DNA of 6,864 bases from Treponema sp. Lineage in GTDB: Bacteria; Spirochaetota; Spirochaetia; Treponematales; Breznakiellaceae. The notes below the pieces were generated by a model. The model was given only the letters and a program-made list of their open reading frames with translations, was not told where the DNA came from and ran no database searches. Location: the NCBI GenBank assembly GCA_031261385.1, contig JAISJS010000310.1:1-6864 (forward strand). Direction: 5' to 3'. The position numbers were made by a program, and so were the translations under genes. Below are positions 1 through 6,308 of this stretch, one piece after another (positions within the stretch are counted from its first letter, which is position 1; every line of letters starts with the position of its first letter).

Positions 1-317
1 CTTGCGGCAAAAAGAGATGCCCCGCTTCCCGCAAATGGGTCTAAAACAATTTCCCCCGGCTTTATGCCGAATTTAGAAAAATAGTGATTCAAAAGGCTGA
101 CAGAAAACCCTTCTTTATATTTATACCATCTATAAAAAGGTATAGTCTTGTTTGCTTGAAAACTTACTATCTTTCTATTTAGCGAGGTATCTATAGAAAG
201 AACAGAGTCATATTTTTCTTTGAGATTGCTATCTAAGTCGTCAATCTCGGCTAACAGATTGTTGTCTTTTGAGCGCGTTTTCGTCAAATTTGTGGCTGTT
301 TCAAACATATGGGGCAT
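1..317 (-). CDS. DNA methyltransferase, N-terminal part (cut by left window edge)
   Basis: The reverse strand reads open from ATG at 317 to the edge, giving 105 complete codons. Residues 93-99 are DPFAGSG, the SAM-binding motif I of amino (N6-adenine or N4-cytosine) DNA methyltransferases, preceded by V-L. Residues 61-75 (FYRWYKYKEG-FSVSL) match the aromatic stretch and F-S motif that sit just before motif I in many of these enzymes. The first 50 residues are polar and probably partly helical. The catalytic D/N/S-PP-Y/F motif and the target-recognition region are not in view and should lie left of the edge. An in-frame TAG lies 9 codons upstream, and AAGTGGA about 5 bases before the ATG is a modest ribosome site. 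A second in-frame ATG at 308 lacks one. The gene is far more AT-rich than its neighbours, which suggests horizontal transfer. Specificity, and whether a restriction enzyme accompanies it, cannot be judged. Confidence 0.85.
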   Translation of the reverse strand, partial: MPHMFETATNLTKTRSKDNNLLAEIDDLDSNLKEKYDSVLSIDTSLNRKIVSFQANKTIPFYRWYKYKEGFSVSLLNHYFSKFGIKPGEIVLDPFAGSGASLFAA

Positions 318-412
318 TATAGTCCACTTTTTGAGATTATGCTATTAGGCAAAAGGCTCTTTTTCCTGCCAGGGGCCTTGTTCAATTTTTTTCATACAAC
401 CAAAACGGTGTC

Positions 413-420
413 TGGCGCCA
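413..420. repeat. short perfect palindrome TGGCGCCA upstream of the promoter
   Basis: TGGCGCCA is an exact 8-bp inverted repeat in an otherwise AT-rich stretch, ending 21 bases before the -35 box of the dehydrogenase promoter. That position would suit an activator or a distal operator half. A single 8-bp palindrome may also be chance, so no regulator is assigned. Confidence 0.25.
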
Positions 421-441
421 TAAGTCATAAGTATATTTTTC

Positions 442-470
442 TTGACAGTTTGTGTAAACAGCCGCATACT
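442..470 (+). promoter_or_regulatory. predicted sigma-70-type promoter for the dehydrogenase gene
   Basis: A perfect TTGACA (442-447) is followed by a 17-base spacer and CATACT (465-470, four of six matches to TATAAT). Transcription would start near 477, leaving a leader of about 30 bases before the ATG at 509. The spacer contains the inverted repeat GTTT-GTGT-AAAC (448-459), a plausible repressor position, but its arms are only 4 bp. The promoter means the dehydrogenase can be expressed independently of the operon on the other strand. Confidence 0.6.
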
Positions 471-495
471 GGAACAGCTTGATAAATTTATGTTG

Positions 496-502
496 AAAGA
501 GG
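496..502 (+). promoter_or_regulatory. ribosome-binding site of the dehydrogenase gene
   Basis: AAAGAGG lies 6 bases before the ATG at 509. It supports that start, and the typical nucleotide-binding strand begins only four residues into the protein. Confidence 0.75.
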
Positions 503-508
503 ATAACA

Positions 509-1495
509 ATGGCGAAAAAAAATATTCTGGTAACAGGCGGCAGCGGCAGTTTGGGAAACCATGTATGCCCGTATCTTAAAGACCTTGGCTATAATGTCGC
601 ATCGTTCGACAGGTTCCCCGCAAAACCGGATTCGGCTAACAGTAAAGCGGGAATCCCGTTTGTACAGGGCGATTTGACCAGCCTTGGCGACTGTATGCGT
701 GCAATTCTCTTTGCCCAGGCTGATATTATTGTCCACCTTGGGGCAATTCCGTTCAATCCCGAAGTGATGCCTCCGTTTGAACCAAAGTATGCCAATCCGC
801 GGATCACCGACGGCGCGCGTTTTATACAGAGGGTTCCTGAAGACGCCGCCATGGAAATTAATACTATGGGATCGTTTTATATCTGCGATGCGGCGCGCCG
901 GCTTGGAGTTAACTATATTATCGCAGCTTCCAGCTTTTTTGCGCTGGGAAACGGTTTCCGTCTTTCTGGGGTTTCATACCAGCCCGCATATCTTCCGATG
1001 GACGAAAATCATCCGCTGCTCCCGGAAGATACCTACAGTCTTTCCAAAGTACTCGGCGAAGAGATCTATAAGGCGTTTGCCCGCGCTTACGGATTGCAGG
1101 TAGTTGCTATGAGGTTCCTCGGCGTGTATTATCATGACAACGAGTTTTCCAAAATGGCATACCGCTTTAACAGAACCATTGACGGTGAACTTGAGGTAAC
1201 CAAAGGAAACATGACCGGCAATACCTACCAGTATGTTGACGCGCGGGACATTTCAGTTTTTATAGGACAGGCCATAGAGGGCCGGGACAAGCTCGGTCCG
1301 TTTGAACCATTCTTCCTTGTTACCGATACGATCTATACAGAACCGACGGTAGAGGTGGTAAAGAAACGCTGGCCTCAGCTCGCCGAGCTTGCCAAAAACA
1401 TTCCCGGTACCGAAGGCTTAATATCCCATGCAAAGGCAGCAAAGATGCTCGGCTATAAACCGAAATATTCCTGGAGGGATAACCCGGCTCCCTAG
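509..1495 (+). CDS. NAD-dependent epimerase/dehydratase family protein (extended SDR)
   Basis: This 328-aa protein is a cytoplasmic extended short-chain dehydrogenase/reductase of full family length. Residues 4-8 form the first beta strand, followed by TGGSGSLG (9-16), the GxxGxxG dinucleotide-binding loop. D34 at the end of the second strand favours NAD over NADP. G-D-L at 54-56 and H-L-G-A at 76-79 are further Rossmann-fold marks. S141/S142 and Y176-S-L-S-K180 give the Ser-Tyr-Lys active site. The C-terminal half (Y-Q-Y-V-D-A-R-D at 240-247, then H-A-K-A-A-K-M-L-G-Y near 307-315) resembles sugar epimerases, dehydratases and uronate dehydrogenases. The exact substrate cannot be read from the sequence. 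It has its own promoter and runs convergently into the GH3 gene, overlapping it by 4 bases. Its position beside a sugar-uptake operon suggests a role in oxidising or isomerising a released sugar, which is inference. Confidence 0.9.
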   Translation: MAKKNILVTGGSGSLGNHVCPYLKDLGYNVASFDRFPAKPDSANSKAGIPFVQGDLTSLGDCMRAILFAQADIIVHLGAIPFNPEVMPPFEPKYANPRITDGARFIQRVPEDAAMEINTMGSFYICDAARRLGVNYIIAASSFFALGNGFRLSGVSYQPAYLPMDENHPLLPEDTYSLSKVLGEEIYKAFARAYGLQVVAMRFLGVYYHDNEFSKMAYRFNRTIDGELEVTKGNMTGNTYQYVDARDISVFIGQAIEGRDKLGPFEPFFLVTDTIYTEPTVEVVKKRWPQLAELAKNIPGTEGLISHAKAAKMLGYKPKYSWRDNPAP

Positions 1496-1502
1496 CCGGT
1501 TA
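1480..1502. terminator. hairpin spanning the two overlapping stop codons
   Basis: CCGGCT (1484-1489) and AGCCGG (1494-1499) form a perfect 6-bp stem with the loop CCCT. If C1483 is bulged, TAA (1480-1482) pairs with TTA (1500-1502), giving 9 bp. Both TAG stop codons, which share CTAG at 1492-1495, fall in the loop and the base of the right arm. Neither strand shows a run of T after the stem, so it is not a classical intrinsic terminator. It could pause polymerase or protect 3' ends for both converging transcripts. Confidence 0.4.
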
Positions 1503-4101
1503 CCGCCAATGCGCAGGATCGGGTAATGCCGATGTCTACGGTTTCCAGTGAGACCGTAACGGAGATGGTAACGATGCCGGGAGTTTCCGCCCTGACAATG
1601 CCGTCTCCGTTTACTTTTGCTACCTTTTCATCAGAACTTGTAAACTTGACATTGCAGTCATGCAAAGCTATCCGGGAAGTATCAGAGCATACTGCAGTAA
1701 CGCGCAGCGCCGATGTCTCGCCCGTTTTTAACAGCAATTTTTCCGGCGTTACGGATATTGTTTCCAGCGGCGCATGCCATTCCCCGGATAACTTGAACTG
1801 AACAGAAGAGACAACATCTTCCGCAGCGGAACTTTTGGCTGCCGTCAGTGTATAGATACCAGGCTCGGCAACATAGCGGCCAAGGCGGACATTCCAGAAA
1901 CTGTAATCGCCCGGCGGAATGCAAAAATGCACGGTCTTTTCTTCAGCCGGTTCAAGCCATATTTTTTCAAAGCCCTTTAACTGGCGTAGAGGTTTATTGT
2001 CGTACAGTCCTTCATCATTTTGTTTTGACAGGTACAGTTGAACAACTTCATGGGAAGCTATTGTCCCGGTATTTTTTACGGGAACCGAAACATGAATATC
2101 GCTGCCCGCGTTTAACGGTGTTATTCCCTCTGCATTTGTTCCGGGAACCTCAAGTGTAAGCGCGCCGTATTCAAAATTTGTATAGGATAATCCAAACCCG
2201 AACGGAAATTGAAAACGATCCGTATAGTACTGGTATGTGCGGCCTTTCCCTGTTTCCGTTTCCTGCGGACGCAGCGTATACTGCGTTATGTGCGGCAAAT
2301 CGTTGTCCGCGGTATACCATGACTGGGAAAGACGGCCCGAAGGGGAAGCCAATCCGAACAGGACACCGGCTATTGCCGTTCCCTGTTCCTGCCCGCCGAA
2401 ATAGGCTGCAGCGAGCGCCGGAGCTTTATCGATAAAGCCGCCGCATACCGGCCCCAGAGAGATACACACCACCGCAGTGTTAGGATTCTTTTTGAGGATA
2501 TCCTGTATTTTCTCATCCTGTCCATACGGCAGGACAAGCGTTTTACGATCGTTATCTTCACGCGCCGTACTCCGATCGGTTCCGGTAATGATGATCACCG
2601 CATCGGCGCCCCCGGCGATATTCAGCGCTTTTTCCAGGAGTGTTTCATCGCTTTCCCCAAGTTCAGCATCCGATACAGGACGCCGCGGGCCGTGGGCAAG
2701 AAGGGCCTTGACCGAATCGAAATATTCTTTTGCGGCCATTGCCGTAGGGGCTTCCTGTCCGGGGAGAAACGAAGCGGCGTATGCGTTTTTGCGGATCGTT
2801 AAATTCCAGCCCTTGGTATATTCCACGCTGATTCCATTTTCCAGGGCAAGCGCCTTTATTCCGTCCAGCGGCGTTACATAGCTTAGTGTATCAACAAGGC
2901 CGCTTTGACTGCTGTCGCCTCCGCAACTGTAACCGCCCATTTGCCGGTAAATGGCATTAGGCCCTATAACGGCAAGTTTTTTTATTTTTTTCAGATCGAA
3001 CGGTAAAATATTATTTTCATTTTTTAAAAGTACGATAGATTCGGCGGCGGATTGCCGGGTAAGTTCAAGTGAACGCTGCGTACATACATCCGCTTTCCCC
3101 ATTGTGTGATATGGCCCGCCGTCATCATCGAGCATACCAAGCGCGATGCGTGTTTCCAGTACACGGACAACGGCGCGATCAATATCAGACTCTGCAATAA
3201 AGCCCCTCTGCAAAGCGCCGCCAAGACCCGCTTCATATTCAACGCCGCCTGTCATATCTGTTCCGGCGCCAAGGCAGAGCGCCGCGGCTTCTTCGATGCA
3301 TTTCGCATAAAAGTGTCCACGGGGATGTCCTGACCTTACACTGAACGGATTTACATAGGCGTCGCCGACAGCGCCGCAGTCGGAAACGACAAAACCTTCA
3401 AAGCCCCATTCTTCACGCAACAGATGCTGCAGAAGAAACGTATTTGCCGACGATGGAATGCCGTTGACACTGTTATACGATGTCATTAACGAAAACGGCT
3501 TTCCGTCTTTTACCGCATATTCAAATACTTTTGCATAATATTCACGCAATGTTGCTTCGTCGGCATAGGAAGAACCGCCATGACGATCACATTCACTGTT
3601 GTTCATGGCAAAATGTTTCGGTGTGGCGACCGCTTTTAAGTAGGCGCTGTCGTTACCCTGAATTCCCCTGATATATGCTGCGGCAAGTTTCCCTGCCAAA
3701 AAAGGATCCTCGCCGAAACTTTCATCGTTTCTGCCCCAGCGCGGATCGCGGGCAAGGTTAATCGTAGGGCACCATGCGTGCAGTTCATCCCCGTCGGTGT
3801 TATGATATGCGCGCACTTCATCGGCTATTGCAGAGGCAACGTCTCTGATTAAGGTTTTGTTCCAGGTATTGCTCAGAGCGATACAGGCAGGGAAACTGCT
3901 CACATCCATTTGATGATCCCGGTTGGCATTGGTTATGCCGTGGGAAGCCTCGCCCCAGTAATTGTACTGTTCCAAACCAAGACGCGGAATAGCCGGCGCA
4001 ACATTTTGCAGCTGGGCTATCTTCTCTTCCAGGCTCATTTTGACGGCAAGAGCAACGGCCCTTTCTTTTATACTTCTGTTTTTATCCTGAAACACTTCCA
4101 T
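1492..4101 (-). CDS. family 3 glycoside hydrolase (beta-xylosidase/beta-glucosidase type) with C-terminal Big2-like domain
   Basis: This 869-aa enzyme should remove a terminal beta-linked sugar, probably xylose or glucose, from short glycosides. Near residues 46-55, Y-N-Y-W-G-E-A-S-H-G resembles the WW-E-LHG of the bacterial and plant xylosidase branch. RDPRWGRNDESFGEDP (118-133) and K-H-F (162-164) are GH3 sugar-binding motifs, and V-V-S-D-C-G-A (238-244) carries the nucleophile, D241. The second alpha/beta domain spans about 350-600, with E515 before N-D-R (517-519) the likely acid/base. A fibronectin-III-like domain follows (about 665-755). Residues 781-868 look like an added Big2 Ig-like domain (T-S-S-D-E-K-V-A-K-V, then G-I-V-R-A-E-T-P-G). 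No signal peptide is visible, so it is predicted cytoplasmic. It is the last gene of the operon, 2 bases after the GH140 gene, and its stop overlaps the convergent dehydrogenase gene. Family is certain; substrate is inferred. Confidence 0.93.
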   Translation of the reverse strand: MEVFQDKNRSIKERAVALAVKMSLEEKIAQLQNVAPAIPRLGLEQYNYWGEASHGITNANRDHQMDVSSFPACIALSNTWNKTLIRDVASAIADEVRAYHNTDGDELHAWCPTINLARDPRWGRNDESFGEDPFLAGKLAAAYIRGIQGNDSAYLKAVATPKHFAMNNSECDRHGGSSYADEATLREYYAKVFEYAVKDGKPFSLMTSYNSVNGIPSSANTFLLQHLLREEWGFEGFVVSDCGAVGDAYVNPFSVRSGHPRGHFYAKCIEEAAALCLGAGTDMTGGVEYEAGLGGALQRGFIAESDIDRAVVRVLETRIALGMLDDDGGPYHTMGKADVCTQRSLELTRQSAAESIVLLKNENNILPFDLKKIKKLAVIGPNAIYRQMGGYSCGGDSSQSGLVDTLSYVTPLDGIKALALENGISVEYTKGWNLTIRKNAYAASFLPGQEAPTAMAAKEYFDSVKALLAHGPRRPVSDAELGESDETLLEKALNIAGGADAVIIITGTDRSTAREDNDRKTLVLPYGQDEKIQDILKKNPNTAVVCISLGPVCGGFIDKAPALAAAYFGGQEQGTAIAGVLFGLASPSGRLSQSWYTADNDLPHITQYTLRPQETETGKGRTYQYYTDRFQFPFGFGLSYTNFEYGALTLEVPGTNAEGITPLNAGSDIHVSVPVKNTGTIASHEVVQLYLSKQNDEGLYDNKPLRQLKGFEKIWLEPAEEKTVHFCIPPGDYSFWNVRLGRYVAEPGIYTLTAAKSSAAEDVVSSVQFKLSGEWHAPLETISVTPEKLLLKTGETSALRVTAVCSDTSRIALHDCNVKFTSSDEKVAKVNGDGIVRAETPGIVTISVTVSLETVDIGITRSCALAVTG

Positions 4102-4103
4102 AA

Positions 4104-5426
4104 TTATACCTTTTTTAAAAGCAGCACCCAGTCGTTAAAACCGCTTGGTTTTTTCGGCGGAGTAAAACAATGCCCTTCGCTTAATATGATTTTACCGATG
4201 TAGCTGCGGATACCGTTTTCAGGATTGATCCAATATGCGTCGGCGTTACCAAAATCACTGTCAAGTACCATAAAAGAGCGGCCAAGGTAATCGTATATTA
4301 CAATACCGTCGCTGCTTCCAAACGCGCTGACGTAACCTTCCTTCTGTCCCTTGTCCATTACCGCGTTTGACGGGCCGCCTTTTTGCCAGTTAATGCTTTC
4401 CATCAGATCTTTTAAAATTGCCATCTGGGTTCCGCCGGGATGGTGAATCGCTTCTTTCCAGGTTTCACCAACGGCAAGACCCGGCATGGAAACCCCGTCC
4501 CAGAACTGGAACACGGCGTTATGACCATAGGTATGACCCGCGGCCCCTGCCAAAACCGACCAATAGGCATAACGGCGGATATGGTAATCCTGCCATTTCG
4601 GCTCGCCTGCATTGTGCAGACCCTGGGGGATCTGTTCGTAGGAAGGCTCAGCATCAAGCACAGGACGCACCGGTGTTATGGCCCTGTCGTGTTCAACATA
4701 GCGCCAGTTATCTTCGCCGTTCCAGGGTTCCTTTGCCGCAGCCTCATCCCACTCGTAAAGATTTTTTTGATCGTACCTTCGGTGTCCGCTTTGGAACATG
4801 TTGATGTCGAGCCAGGGTCTGTCGGCAAACCAGTACGATGAAGAGGTCCTGCCGAAGGGATGATAGGCAATTAATTTTTCCGGCGTCTTTTGTTTCAGGA
4901 TGTTACCAAACGTATCCCAAAGCTGATAATTTGCATCCCCGCGGATATCCCCGCCGAGTACCCAGAGCATATTGGGCTTTTTGCCGTAACGATCCCGCAG
5001 AAAATCGGAGTAAGCGCCGACATTATCCTGATTAAGATGACCGTCGCGGGCCACAGCGCCCCAAACAGGAAGCGTCGCCAGGTACAGGCCCAACTGCTCT
5101 GCAGTATCAAAAATGTAATCTACATGGTTCCAGTATTCATCATTTTCCGGTGTCAGCGCATCCAGTACGCCTTTTTCGCCGACAATGGGTAACGATTTTT
5201 TTCCTCCGTGCGAATAGTGCGGATTGATCAGGCAGCACTGAATAACCGTGTATCCTTTTTCCGCACGGTTCTTCAAATAGATATAGGCGTCTTCTTTGTT
5301 CAGCCTGGTAAAGATGCTCCAGGCGGTATCGCCGAGCCAGAAAAACGGTTTTTCTCCATTTACAAAATAGCGGCGGCACGGCGAGAGCGCAAGCTCTCCG
5401 TAGTCCCAGCTTTTTTTATCACTCAT
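4104..5426 (-). CDS. GH140/DUF4038 apiosidase-like glycoside hydrolase
   Basis: This 440-aa protein has the two-domain plan of DUF4038 (apiosidase-like) enzymes. The N-terminal strand Y-F-V-N-G-E-K-P-F-F-W-L-G-D-T-A-W (20-36) is the hallmark of the family and opens a (beta/alpha)8 barrel. N-M-L-W-V-L-G-G-D (152-160) and V-L-D-A-E-P-S-Y-E (256-264) supply the probable catalytic pair D160 and E260. Their spacing of about 100 residues resembles that of the Asp/Glu pair described for the Bacteroides GH140 apiosidase. From about 360 on, a small beta domain with Y-W-I-N-P-E-N-G (398-405) and a closing N-D-W-V-L-L-L matches the so-called collagen-binding C-terminal domain of this family. No signal peptide is present, so the substrate must be imported first. 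The start is supported by GGAGG four bases upstream. Apiose as substrate is a family-based inference; other furanosides or pentosides are possible. Confidence 0.88.
   Translation of the reverse strand: MSDKKSWDYGELALSPCRRYFVNGEKPFFWLGDTAWSIFTRLNKEDAYIYLKNRAEKGYTVIQCCLINPHYSHGGKKSLPIVGEKGVLDALTPENDEYWNHVDYIFDTAEQLGLYLATLPVWGAVARDGHLNQDNVGAYSDFLRDRYGKKPNMLWVLGGDIRGDANYQLWDTFGNILKQKTPEKLIAYHPFGRTSSSYWFADRPWLDINMFQSGHRRYDQKNLYEWDEAAAKEPWNGEDNWRYVEHDRAITPVRPVLDAEPSYEQIPQGLHNAGEPKWQDYHIRRYAYWSVLAGAAGHTYGHNAVFQFWDGVSMPGLAVGETWKEAIHHPGGTQMAILKDLMESINWQKGGPSNAVMDKGQKEGYVSAFGSSDGIVIYDYLGRSFMVLDSDFGNADAYWINPENGIRSYIGKIILSEGHCFTPPKKPSGFNDWVLLLKKV
4109..4116 (-). promoter_or_regulatory. ribosome-binding site of the GH3 gene, inside the end of the GH140 gene
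   Basis: On the reverse strand AAAAAAGG lies 7 bases before the ATG at 4101 and within the last codons of the GH140 gene, whose stop (4104-4106) falls in the spacer. This arrangement favours translational coupling. It is A-rich and weaker than the two upstream sites of the operon. Confidence 0.65.
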
Positions 5427-5430
5427 GTTT

Positions 5431-5435
5431 CCTCC
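5431..5435 (-). promoter_or_regulatory. ribosome-binding site of the GH140 gene
   Basis: GGAGG on the reverse strand, 4 bases before the ATG at 5426. It lies in the 22-base gap after the MalG-type permease gene, which shows no promoter or terminator and so supports co-transcription. Confidence 0.75.
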
Positions 5436-5448
5436 ATAATTTTTTGAC

Positions 5449-6294
5449 CTACATCTTCAGGCCCTGTGTACTTATCCCTTCCATGATATGCCTGTTAAAA
5501 AACAGGAAAATAAGAAATACCGGGACAAGCGAAAGTGTAGACATGGCGAACATGGCGCCATAATCGGTTACCGAAGATGAATCGGCAAACATTTTGATCG
5601 CCAGCGCCACAGGATATTTTTCCGGTCTGCTCAAATAGATAAGGGGACCCATAAAATTATCCCAGGACTGATAGAAAGAAATGATCACCGTGGTGATCAG
5701 CGCTGGCGTAATCAGCGGCAGCATAATCCGCGTAAATATTGAATACCGTGAACAGCCGTCTATGGTTGCCGCATCGTCGAGTTCTTTTGGGATCCCTGCG
5801 ATAAACTGCATCATCATAAAAATGAAAAACGCGCTGCCGAAATAGGCCGGCAGTATCAGCGGAACATAGGTGTTTACAAAACCGAGCTTCTGGAAAATGA
5901 TATACTGGGGTATCATTACCACCTGGCCCGGCAGCATCATCGTGGAGATCATGCAGGCAAACAGGATCTTCCGCATTTTAAAACGGATCCGCGCAAAAGA
6001 ATAGGCGACCAGCGCTGAAGAAATCATTACGCCGAATGTTGAACAGACAGAAATAAAAATCGAATTGCGAAAAAACGTTGTAAACGTAATCCTGCCGAAT
6101 CCTTTCCAGCCGGTAATATAATTATTCAGATTAAACGATTCAGGCAATAGTCTGCTTGCATCATTTATTATCTGGGAATTATTTTTAAATGATCCCATGA
6201 CCATCCAGAGTACCGGGTAAATAACGGCAAACCCAATCCCTATAACAACCACATGATACACAAGCGCATAGATCAATTTTCTCTGCTTTGTCAT
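5449..6294 (-). CDS. carbohydrate ABC transporter permease, MalG type (CUT1 family)
   Basis: This 281-aa inner-membrane protein is one of the two permease subunits of an ATP-driven sugar or oligosaccharide importer. It has about six membrane segments, near residues 8-31, 77-98, 108-128, 142-164, 197-215 and 250-267. The cytoplasmic EAA loop, which docks onto the ATPase, reads I-P-K-E-L-D-D-A-A-T-I-D-G (168-180), then L-P-L-I-T-P-A-L (192-199). The start of the protein (Y-P-V-L-W-M-V-M-G-S-F-K) and its end (H-I-M-E-G-I-S-T-Q-G-L-K) are standard for MalG-like CUT1 permeases, so it is complete. It follows the MalF-type gene by 12 bases. No ATPase gene is in view; CUT1 systems often share an MsmK-type ATPase encoded elsewhere. 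The substrate is not readable from the permease, but the hydrolases downstream suggest a plant-derived glycoside. Confidence 0.95.
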   Translation of the reverse strand: MTKQRKLIYALVYHVVVIGIGFAVIYPVLWMVMGSFKNNSQIINDASRLLPESFNLNNYITGWKGFGRITFTTFFRNSIFISVCSTFGVMISSALVAYSFARIRFKMRKILFACMISTMMLPGQVVMIPQYIIFQKLGFVNTYVPLILPAYFGSAFFIFMMMQFIAGIPKELDDAATIDGCSRYSIFTRIMLPLITPALITTVIISFYQSWDNFMGPLIYLSRPEKYPVALAIKMFADSSSVTDYGAMFAMSTLSLVPVFLIFLFFNRHIMEGISTQGLKM

Positions 6295-6300
6295 TTTCCG

Positions 6301-6308
6301 CCTCCTTT
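6301..6308 (-). promoter_or_regulatory. perfect ribosome-binding site of the MalG-type gene, overlapping the preceding stop codon
   Basis: AAAGGAGG on the reverse strand lies 6 bases before the ATG at 6294, and its first two A residues belong to the TAA stop (6307-6309) of the MalF-type gene. Such overlap is typical of coupled permease pairs that must be made in equal amounts. Confidence 0.85.

Larger units (their letters stand above)
318..508. other. divergent intergenic region between methyltransferase and dehydrogenase genes
   Basis: These 191 bases separate two genes that point away from each other. Rightward they hold a clear promoter and a ribosome-binding site, listed separately. For the leftward gene a CATAAT hexamer is readable on the reverse strand at 332-337, about 15 bases before its ATG, but no matching -35 box stands 16-18 bases upstream, so that promoter is unproven. 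AT-rich blocks flank an 8-bp palindrome. I see no small ORF with a convincing ribosome site and no RNA gene. Confidence 0.6.

Noticed and set aside
353..379. AAGGC ... GCCTT inverted repeat between the divergent genes, as a terminator
   Set aside because: Only 5 pairs with a 17-base loop, and both flanking genes point away from it, so no transcript in this window needs to end there.
488..736. A minus-strand reading frame of 82 codons beginning inside the dehydrogenase gene
   Set aside because: It is antisense to the well-supported SDR N-terminus and would end in the leader of that gene; no family features.
2477..2881. A plus-strand reading frame of 134 codons rich in Ser, Ala and Arg
   Set aside because: It is the antisense shadow of the GH3 gene, with low-complexity composition typical of shadows in GC-balanced coding DNA.
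4103..4108. A perfect TATAAT on the reverse strand just before the GH3 start
   Set aside because: It is the spacer between the ribosome site and ATG; no -35 box stands 16-18 bases upstream, and transcription would start inside the coding region.
4440..4841. A plus-strand reading frame of 133 codons, overlapping another of 128 codons
   Set aside because: It lies antisense inside the GH140 gene, which has clear family motifs throughout; the frame shows no domain and no good ribosome site.
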